A stretch of 64,000 nt of DNA from Burkholderiales bacterium. GTDB lineage: Bacteria > Pseudomonadota > Gammaproteobacteria > Burkholderiales > JAEUOS01. Shown here one piece after another: positions 58,182 through 64,000 of this stretch. The stretch is from NCBI GenBank assembly GCA_016790635.1, contig JAEUOR010000074.1, forward strand, positions 1-64,000, in the 5' to 3' direction. Each line of letters begins with the position of its first letter. Position 1 is the stretch's first letter. The position numbers and the translations under genes were made by a program. The notes beneath the pieces are model-generated. The model made no database searches. It saw only the letters and a list, made by a program, of their open reading frames with translations, and was not told where the DNA came from.

Positions 58182-60415
58182 GCCGCCGCCCTCGTCGCTG
58201 CACGCGCCTCTATACGCCGACGCGCCCGCATGCGTGCCGCGTCGAGCAGCATGCGCCCGGCCCAGCGGTAGACGTTGAATTCCTGCACCAACGCGCGCAT
58301 GTTCTTCATGCGCGCGCGCTGCTCTTCGACCGGCATCGCGAGCGCCGCCGCGAGGGCAACGGCACACTGCTCGACGTCGTAGGGGTTGACGATAAGCGCC
58401 TCGGTGAGTTCGCGCGCGGCGCCCGCGAACTGCGAGAGCAACAACACGCCTTCGCCATCCTCGCGCGCGGCGATGAATTCCTTGGCCACCAGGTTCATGC
58501 CGTCGTGCAGGCTGGAGACAAAGCACAGGTCGCAGGCACGATAGTGGCAGTGCACGCTGGCGGCGTCGTGGTGCTCGACGCGCAGTACGATCGGCTGGTA
58601 GCCGACGCTGCCGTAGCGCGCATTGATGCGCGCCGCTTCGGCGCGTACGCGCGCCTCGAACTCCTGGTATTCCTCGATCGAGGAGCGGGACGGTGCGGCG
58701 ATCTGCACGAAGCCGAAGCGGCCGACCCAGCGCGGCTCGAGCTCGAAGAACCGTTCGACCGCGCGGAAGCGCTCGAGAATGCCCTTGGTGTAGTCGAGGC
58801 GGTCGACACCTACGCCGAGCATCACGTCCGGTGCGTAACCAAGCTCGCGGCGGATGGTCTCGCGGCAGACCGCCCGCGACGCAACCTCGGCCAACGCGGA
58901 CGGCGGCCACTCGATGGAAATCGGGTAGCGGTGTACCTCGGTAACCTCACCGCCGAGACTGATCGAAAACGCATCGCGGTCGACACGCGCCTCGAGATAG
59001 CGGTCGACGGTGTCGAAGAAATTGTTGCAATGCACTTGGGTATGAAAGCCCAGGATGGAGGAGCCCAGCATGCCTGAGAGTATCTCCTCGCGCCACGGGC
59101 AGATGCCGAATGTCTCGGGATTGGGCCACGGAATGTGCCAGAAGGTGATGATGGTCGCGCGCGGCAATCGCTCGCGAATCATGCGTGGCAGCAGCGCGAA
59201 GTGATAGTCCTGCACCAGGACGATCGGATCCTCGGTACGTGCTTCCTGAACTACCACCTCCGCAAAGCGTTCGTTGACGGCGCGATAATGCTCCCAGTCC
59301 GGCGCACGGAAGGTCGGACGGGTGTGGGCGATGTGGCACAACGGCCACAAGCCCTCATTGGCAAAGCCGTAGTAGTAGCCGGTCTCTTCTTCCTTCGAAA
59401 GCCAGACGCGGCGGATGCGATACGCGGGATTGTCCGGCGGCACCATCACGCGGTCGTGGCGGTCGACGGTGTCGCGGTCTGCGCTGCCACTGCCGTGCGC
59501 GATCCAGGTGCCGGAGCAGGCGCGCATCACCGGCTCGAGGGCGGTGACGAGCCCCGAGGCCGGCCGCTGCACCTCGATGACATTGCCGCGCCGCGTGTGG
59601 GTGTAGGGTTCCCGATTGGAGACGATCAGCACCTCGTCGCCCTTCAACTCCTGGGTGAGGATATTGCGCAATGCCTCCGCCGTCCATGACATCCGCTCCT
59701 CGTCGCGGTATGCGCGCTCGGCCTCGATCTCGCGCAGCAGGAGCTGCAGGTCACGGGCGAAGGGGCGCAGTTCGCGCGACGGACGTGCAACGGTCGTATT
59801 GCGCGGGCTCTCTCCGGTGAGTATCGCTCGCAACCCGGCCATCCAGCCACGCCAGGAGAGCTCGGCGATGATCACGGTGATCAGCGAGACCACCGCTGCC
59901 AGCCCGACGAAGAAGATATAGACGAAACGCTTGGTGTCGTCGCTGCGGCGTTGCGCAAAGCTCATGTCGTGCACGATCGCGAGGCGGCCGATCTCCTGCG
60001 CGTCGACTGCGATCGGCTGCAGGACCACATGTAGCGGCCCGCCGTGATAGGTGAACACGCGCGACCTCGCTTTGCCCAGCTCCGGACCGCCGGTCGCGGG
60101 GGAAGGGCAATCGATGTTGTCCGGAAAGGCGGGCGTGCGGTAGGCAAGCCGGCCGCTCGGTTGACAGAAGCCAAGCGCATACAGGCGCTCGTCCTGGCTG
60201 ACGATGGCGAAATAGCGCTCAACCCGCGTGCGCGAAGCCTCCTGAACCAGGTCGATGACACGCTCGCGCATGGCGTTCGCGATCAGTTCGCCCCGGATGT
60301 CGAGGTCGCGCACAAACCATCGCAGGGTCAGCTGGTCGACCAGCGGCACGACCGCCCAGGCGATGGCGGCCAGCGCCATCGCGAGCGGGACAATGAAGCG
60401 AAGCGACAAGCGCAT
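58178..60415 (-). CDS. otsA: Membrane-anchored trehalose-6-phosphate synthase
   Basis: A 745-residue protein, far longer than the usual 450-500 residues of OtsA. Residues 1-27 hold a membrane segment, 28-160 a presumed periplasmic domain with Cys84 and Cys103, 164-186 a second membrane segment, and 187-255 a charged, helical, HAMP-like linker. The GT20 catalytic domain (about 260-735) is intact: LIVSNREPYTH, QDYHFALLPRM, FWHIPWPNPE, GVDRLDYTKGI and HDGMNLVAKEF. It makes trehalose-6-phosphate from UDP-glucose and glucose-6-phosphate. The layout resembles a sensor kinase with the kinase replaced by the synthase, suggesting that an outside signal controls trehalose synthesis. It overlaps otsB by 4 bp. 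Confidence 0.9.
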   Translation of the reverse strand: MRLSLRFIVPLAMALAAIAWAVVPLVDQLTLRWFVRDLDIRGELIANAMRERVIDLVQEASRTRVERYFAIVSQDERLYALGFCQPSGRLAYRTPAFPDNIDCPSPATGGPELGKARSRVFTYHGGPLHVVLQPIAVDAQEIGRLAIVHDMSFAQRRSDDTKRFVYIFFVGLAAVVSLITVIIAELSWRGWMAGLRAILTGESPRNTTVARPSRELRPFARDLQLLLREIEAERAYRDEERMSWTAEALRNILTQELKGDEVLIVSNREPYTHTRRGNVIEVQRPASGLVTALEPVMRACSGTWIAHGSGSADRDTVDRHDRVMVPPDNPAYRIRRVWLSKEEETGYYYGFANEGLWPLCHIAHTRPTFRAPDWEHYRAVNERFAEVVVQEARTEDPIVLVQDYHFALLPRMIRERLPRATIITFWHIPWPNPETFGICPWREEILSGMLGSSILGFHTQVHCNNFFDTVDRYLEARVDRDAFSISLGGEVTEVHRYPISIEWPPSALAEVASRAVCRETIRRELGYAPDVMLGVGVDRLDYTKGILERFRAVERFFELEPRWVGRFGFVQIAAPSRSSIEEYQEFEARVRAEAARINARYGSVGYQPIVLRVEHHDAASVHCHYRACDLCFVSSLHDGMNLVAKEFIAAREDGEGVLLLSQFAGAARELTEALIVNPYDVEQCAVALAAALAMPVEEQRARMKNMRALVQEFNVYRWAGRMLLDAARMRARRRIEARAATRAAA

Positions 60416-60466
60416 GGCGCTTCTCCTGTCGGGCCGCCGGCGCGCTGGTGCGCTCCGGAAGATGCG

Positions 60467-61294
60467 TTAGCGCCGTGCCGGTGCTGCCGTAAGCAGACGG
60501 CGCATCTCGGCCAGGCGGGCCTTGACACGCTTCTGGTTCGCTGCCCCGATGCGAACCATGATGCTGTGACCAGCAGAAGCGTTGCGGAGTTCCGCATCGC
60601 GAAATTCGTAGAGCAGCCACGGCCGCGTCGGCTTGTAAGGCCCCTTGACCTCCGCCCGCACCAGCGCAACCGGTGGCGGTGGTTCCGGGGCAGCCAGCAG
60701 ATGGTCGATGACCTCGACGACGCGATCGTTGAAATAGCGTCCCGGGTAGCCGAGTTCCTCGTAGGAGCGTTGGAATAGCGGGTACAGATGCGCGTAGAGC
60801 GCCACAACGCGCGCCGGCTCGACCGCCTCGAGAAGTGCCAGGTAGGGCAAGTAGCGAACCGCGTTTGCGGGATCCAGCGCCTCATGTCCGGGGCGGCCGA
60901 CCGCGGCAAAGCGCCCGCCCGCGGGATTGACCGGCCACAGTCGCGCAGGCGCGTGTTCGCGCGGCAGGTTGTCGATCGTAGCGGCAACACGGTGCGCGAA
61001 GCCGTCGGTCTGCAGCAGGGTCAGTACCAGTTTCTGGCCGAGCAGATTCGTGAGCGCCGTAGCGACATAGGGGTCGATCGCGTCCCCGGCGGGCAGCGCC
61101 GCACTGCCGGCCTGATCGATCGGATAACGTATGCCCGGCTCTTGTGCCGGCGCGGCAGTCGCTGGCGCTTGTCGCTGCGGCGCGTCAGGTGGCGCGACCG
61201 GCGGCGCAGCACGTCCAAAGAACCACCATGCGGTGCCCAGCGAGAACAATACAGTGAGCAAGGCGCCCAGCCATAGCAACGATCTGTCCCGCAT
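60467..61294 (-). CDS. DUF3014 membrane-anchored protein
   Basis: A 275-residue protein. A single N-terminal membrane segment (LLWLGALLTVLFSLGTAWWFFG) is followed by a Pro/Ala-rich stretch and a periplasmic domain with NAVRYLPYLALLEAVEPARVVALYAHLYPLFQRSYEELGYPGRYFNDRVVEVIDHLL, typical of DUF3014. Function is unknown. It is the first gene of the trehalose unit, 51 bases before otsA, so it might take part in the same envelope stress response. Confidence 0.82.
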   Translation of the reverse strand: MRDRSLLWLGALLTVLFSLGTAWWFFGRAAPPVAPPDAPQRQAPATAAPAQEPGIRYPIDQAGSAALPAGDAIDPYVATALTNLLGQKLVLTLLQTDGFAHRVAATIDNLPREHAPARLWPVNPAGGRFAAVGRPGHEALDPANAVRYLPYLALLEAVEPARVVALYAHLYPLFQRSYEELGYPGRYFNDRVVEVIDHLLAAPEPPPPVALVRAEVKGPYKPTRPWLLYEFRDAELRNASAGHSIMVRIGAANQKRVKARLAEMRRLLTAAPARR

Positions 61295-61687
61295 GCTGCC
61301 CTCCGCCCTGCAAGCCTTCGGTCCCCATGACCGGACACTCTGCTGATGCGACGCCGCTTTCCAGCCGCCTAAGTCAATCTTTGACGCCCATCAATTTTCG
61401 TCACTTGACGAGGCGGGCCTCCGAGATTGGAGCGCTTCAGACATTATCCCCATTGGGTGATCAACCTACCCCGAGTACCGGTCACCTTAGCACGATACCC
61501 GCATGTTGCAATCGCACAAATGCGATCAGGCAGACGGGATGTTCAGCGCTTCGGCAATGACGCCGACCGCGGCTGGCCTGGGCAACGGCTGCCCGGCCTG
61601 ACACGCCCTGTGGCTCGCCAGCGCCTGCCCTCCCTTCCGCCTGGACGAAAAGGGCACATTCCGCGCATCGCGCTCACCCGGCCATGG
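61295..61687. other. Intergenic region, no gene seen
   Basis: These 393 bases lie between the DUF3014 start and the parE stop, both on the minus strand. No reading frame has a protein-like composition. The part near 61360-61500 is less GC-rich and should hold the promoter of the trehalose operon; TTGACT occurs on the minus strand there, but no -10 box stands at the right distance. No structured RNA was recognised. Confidence 0.6.
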
Positions 61688-61948
61688 TCAGGCCACCCGG
61701 GATGTATTGTCATCGACTTCAAATGCGATGACCGCGCGACCTCGATATTTCACGATGCGCAGGCCGGAACGAATATCGTCCCGGCGCGTTCCACGGTGGG
61801 GAAACGAGGACAAGCCCTCGCAGTACTCGACGATCGCCTCGGTGTAGTGGGCAGCGCCGACGGGCGAGCCGTGCGTCGCGAAGTATTCGTACATCTCAGC
61901 GAGATCGTCTTCGGCCTCGGGCGCGAAGGCGACCGAATGGGTCTTCAC
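61688..61948 (-). CDS. parE: ParE/RelE family toxin
   Basis: An 86-residue protein with the ParE pattern: SVAFAPEAEDDLAEMYEYFATHGSPVGAAHY at the N-terminus, FPHRGTRRDDIRSGLRIVKYRGRAVIAFEVDD at the C-terminus. ParE toxins usually inhibit DNA gyrase. The start is GTG (61946-61948), overlapping the antitoxin stop as GTGA, so the toxin depends on antitoxin translation. Both genes look intact. Confidence 0.9.
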   Translation of the reverse strand: MKTHSVAFAPEAEDDLAEMYEYFATHGSPVGAAHYTEAIVEYCEGLSSFPHRGTRRDDIRSGLRIVKYRGRAVIAFEVDDNTSRVA

Positions 61949-62223
61949 ACCTTTTCAGCTTGCTTGCGATGGGCCGCGGCCAGCCGTTCACGGACTTTCG
62001 CCGCCGTCACGCCGCGCGACGGGTCTTTCTTGAGCGCATCGTAAGCCGTTGCGACTCTGCCGCGCAGCCATGACTCGACGGCTTGGTCGCGCGCAAGCAG
62101 GGCGCGCAGTCCATCGCGCAGTACTTCACTCTCGGTCGCGTATTCACCGGACGCTACCTTGGCGCGAACGGTGTCCGCCATGTCGTTGGGGAGAGTGATG
62201 CTGAATTGCTGGGTTGAACGCAT
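61945..62223 (-). CDS. parD: ParD family antitoxin
   Basis: A 92-residue antitoxin. The N-terminal ribbon-helix-helix (QQFSITLPNDMADTVRAKVASGEYATESEVLRDGLRAL) binds DNA, and the C-terminal charged helix should bind the toxin. The gene precedes parE with a 4-base overlap. The upstream 90 bases include an AT-rich stretch with TATGAT on the minus strand and a CCTCC/GGAGG inverted repeat, where ParD autoregulation could act. Confidence 0.91.
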   Translation of the reverse strand: MRSTQQFSITLPNDMADTVRAKVASGEYATESEVLRDGLRALLARDQAVESWLRGRVATAYDALKKDPSRGVTAAKVRERLAAAHRKQAEKV

Positions 62224-62313
62224 GGTCTGGGCCCCGGATCGCCAATAGGATTAAATCATACGCCTCCTATACATGGAGGAGGGATAGAGGCCGGCGAGGC
62301 GAAGGCCACTTCC

Positions 62314-63081
62314 TCACCCGGCCATGGTGAGGCCGCCCGAGACCGACAACACCTGGCCGGTGATGAAGGCAGCATCATCGCTGGCGAGAAAACAGATCGC
62401 GCCGACCACGTCGTCGGGCTGGCCGACGCGGCCGAACGGGATCGCCTTGGTAAGCGCAGCCACCAGCTTGACGCCGGCCTCGCTGTCGCCGGCGAACTCG
62501 CGGAAGAGGTTGGTATCGGTCGGCCCGGGGCAGACGACGTTGATGTTGATGCGCTTGCGCGCCATCTCGCGCGCCAAGGTCTTGGAAAACGCGATGACGC
62601 CGCCCTTGCAGGCCGAGTAGACGGCCTCGCCGGACGAGCCCACACGCCCCGCGTCGGAAGCGATGTTGACCACCCGCCCGCTGCCGCGCGCGCTCATGCG
62701 TTTGAGCACGGCGCGATGCATGTTGAGCGGACCGACCAGATTGACCGCGATGATTCTCTGCCACAGCGCAGGGTCCAGGTCGAGAAAGGGCGCGCCGACG
62801 TCCCAGCCGGCGTTGTTGACCAGCACGTCGATCGGTCCCAGCTCGGCCTCGGTCCGGACCACCGCGGCTTCGACCGCGGCCGCATCGGCGATGTCGACCG
62901 CGTAGCCCGCGGCCCTGCCGCCGGCCGCGTTGAGCCGTCCGGCCAGCGCGTCGGCAGCCTCGCCCTTCAGGTCATAGACCGCGACCCTGGCGCCCTCGGC
63001 AGCGAAGCGCTGGCACACCGCGCCGCCGATGCCGCCGGCGCCGCCGGTAACGATGACCACCTTGTCCCTCAATCCCTGCAT
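62314..63081 (-). CDS. SDR-family dehydrogenase, BadH-like
   Basis: A 255-residue short-chain dehydrogenase using NAD(P)H. VTGGAGGIGG (11-20) is the cofactor motif, NNAG 89-92 follows, and the catalytic Ser142, Tyr155 and Lys159 are present. The start QGLRDKVVIVTGG and the sequence as a whole resemble 2-hydroxycyclohexanecarboxyl-CoA dehydrogenase (BadH), which would fit alicyclic acid breakdown in this strain. GGAGAG lies before the ATG at 63081; a longer upstream reading has no family match. It is separated from the main catabolic genes by the trehalose operon and parDE. Confidence 0.86.
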   Translation of the reverse strand: MQGLRDKVVIVTGGAGGIGGAVCQRFAAEGARVAVYDLKGEAADALAGRLNAAGGRAAGYAVDIADAAAVEAAVVRTEAELGPIDVLVNNAGWDVGAPFLDLDPALWQRIIAVNLVGPLNMHRAVLKRMSARGSGRVVNIASDAGRVGSSGEAVYSACKGGVIAFSKTLAREMARKRININVVCPGPTDTNLFREFAGDSEAGVKLVAALTKAIPFGRVGQPDDVVGAICFLASDDAAFITGQVLSVSGGLTMAG

Positions 63082-63501
63082 GATGTTCTCTCCATGTTGC
63101 AGTGCGGCCTCACGCATCGCGCCGCGCTTGCGAAGCGTGGATGAGGCTGGGGCATCACCCCTTGCCGGGTCAGGCAAGGCGACGTATGGCAGCGCCGCAG
63201 CTGACATTATCGGCGCCTGCGACGATGAAACGGACTGCTTGCGGCGAATGGATTGTCGCGTCACCGCAGGAGATCCAAGGATGAGCAGCGACCCCGACTT
63301 GAGCGCCCTGCGCTTGACTATCGGCACGTGCTCAAGGGGCAACGACATGTCGGATTTACTTACACTCTCCTTCGATTTCGATTGTTAAATTGCTTTTCTC
63401 TGGTTTAAATCAGTTATCTACAAACCAGGTACGAAACGTGCTTGCGCAGAGTGTGAAGACTCGAGCGTTTCCCGCCACAAGAAGACAACCAAGGAATAAG
63501 C
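63082..63501. other. Divergent intergenic region with AT-rich promoter area
   Basis: These 420 bases lie between the SDR gene (minus) and the secreted-protein gene (plus). No gene is seen. Bases 63350-63430 are markedly AT-rich. CTGGTTT and AAACCAG arms (63400-63406 and 63422-63428) form an inverted repeat next to a possible sigma-54 site at 63427-63442. Confidence 0.6.
63427..63442 (+). promoter_or_regulatory. Possible sigma-54 promoter of the edge gene
   Basis: AGGTACG-AAAC-GTGCT compares with TGGCACG-N4-TTGCW: the key -24 GG and -12 GC are present with the required ten bases between them, and 8 of 12 consensus bases match. It lies 60 bases before the ATG of a gene for a probable PEP-CTERM protein; such genes are often under sigma-54 control through PrsK/PrsR. 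Confidence 0.35.
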
Positions 63502-64000
63502 ATGAGAACCATCAGCAAGCTACTCGCCACTGCTGTAACTGCATTGGGCTTTGCCAGTGCGGGCAATGCAGCCCTGATCCATGATTACCAGCTCAACGGG
63601 ACCTTGGCCGATGCGCTGGGCGGACCGAGCCTCGTCCCCATCAACGCCGGCGGCCCCAACGGCACCATCGGCGCAACCGGATTTAGCTTCCCTTTCAACA
63701 GTGGCCTGCAGCTTTCGAACGGCCTGCCAAACGGGGGCAACTATTCGATCGAAATGACATTTTCGTTCGATGAAGTTTCTAGCTGGCGCCGCATCATCGA
63801 TTTCAAGGATCGCGCGACTGACCGAGGCCTCTACGATTACTTCGGCGGAATCCAGTTCTATCCCTTCAGCACGGGCGCAAGCATTTTCACCCCCGGGGGA
63901 ATGGTGAACATCATCGCCACCCGCGACGGGGGAACAGGTGCATTCAATGTCTACGCAGGCGGACTCAGCATCCTGCCTGGCGGCATTCCTTTGGACGATA
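63502..64000 (+). CDS. Secreted LamG-like protein, probably PEP-CTERM (cut by window end)
   Basis: The first 166 residues are present; the gene runs off the right edge. The signal peptide MRTISKLLATAVTALGFASAGNA is followed by ALIHDYQLNGTLADALGGPSLVP and YSIEMTFSFDEVSSWRRIIDFKDRATDRGLYDYFGGIQFYP, resembling concanavalin/LamG-like domains found in PEP-CTERM proteins. The C-terminal anchor would lie outside the window, so the PEP-CTERM assignment is inferred from the family pattern and from the other exosortase-type genes here. AAGGA lies ten bases before the ATG. Confidence 0.7.
   Translation, partial: MRTISKLLATAVTALGFASAGNAALIHDYQLNGTLADALGGPSLVPINAGGPNGTIGATGFSFPFNSGLQLSNGLPNGGNYSIEMTFSFDEVSSWRRIIDFKDRATDRGLYDYFGGIQFYPFSTGASIFTPGGMVNIIATRDGGTGAFNVYAGGLSILPGGIPLDD

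Overview
The window is 64 kb of GC-rich, gene-dense chromosome from a Gram-negative bacterium, most likely a betaproteobacterium (Burkholderiales or a relative). This rests on gene content: prfC, glmU and glmS of proteobacterial type, two TRAP transporters, an RND efflux operon with a lipoprotein outer-membrane factor, a DUF6279 lipoprotein, and parts of a PEP-CTERM/exosortase surface-protein system. No ribosomal RNA, phage, transposase, integrase or CRISPR array is visible. The only RNA gene is a tRNA-Arg(CCG) at the left edge.

Layout. 0-2.3 kb: tRNA-Arg, a SUI1/YciH factor and release factor 3. 2.4-8.7 kb: a sugar-acid-type IlvD/Edd dehydratase convergent with a phosphonate/phosphite ABC transporter that has two binding proteins (phnD-phnD-phnC-phnE-phnE). 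8.8-12 kb: a twin cyclic-nucleotide-binding protein, a DUF3095 protein whose sequence resembles class III nucleotide cyclases, and a DUF6279 lipoprotein. 12-17 kb: glmU, ridA, glmS and a PEP-CTERM-system-type glycosyltransferase, then a bacteriohemerythrin. 17.4-23.8 kb: a translationally coupled tetR-OMF-MFP-RND operon with twin operators built into its promoter. 23.9-27.8 kb: a 1,307-residue repeat protein with autotransporter-type strand repeats but a PEP-CTERM anchor.

28-55.5 kb is a catabolic region. It has two TRAP transporters (dctPQM and dctQ-dctM-dctP), a flavin ring hydroxylase, an RraA-type aldolase, a CoA transferase, an acyl-CoA dehydrogenase pair, a CoA ligase, two glutathione transferases, two FAA-family hydrolases, a maleate-isomerase-like enzyme, an amidohydrolase/decarboxylase, two or three Fe(II)/2-oxoglutarate-type oxygenases, a metallo-beta-lactamase-fold hydrolase and a cupin with a histone-H1-like tail. 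The genes point to uptake and breakdown of an aromatic or alicyclic carboxylic acid. No ring-cleaving dioxygenase, thiolase or transcription regulator was seen there, so the substrate cannot be named.

55.6-61.3 kb is a stress/trehalose operon (DUF3014, membrane-anchored OtsA, OtsB, GH15 glucoamylase/trehalase) in which otsA, otsB and the GH15 gene overlap by 4 bp each. 61.7-62.2 kb is a ParDE toxin-antitoxin pair. 62.3-63.1 kb is a BadH-like dehydrogenase. The right edge cuts through a secreted protein that is probably another PEP-CTERM protein.

Most interesting points: the possible cyclic-nucleotide module at 8.9-12 kb, the PEP-CTERM repeat protein with an exact 720-bp internal duplication, the H1-tailed cupin, the membrane sensor-like OtsA fusion, the maleate-isomerase relative lacking one family cysteine, and the regulator-free catabolic region. 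All functions are inferred from sequence patterns read by eye; no database search was run.
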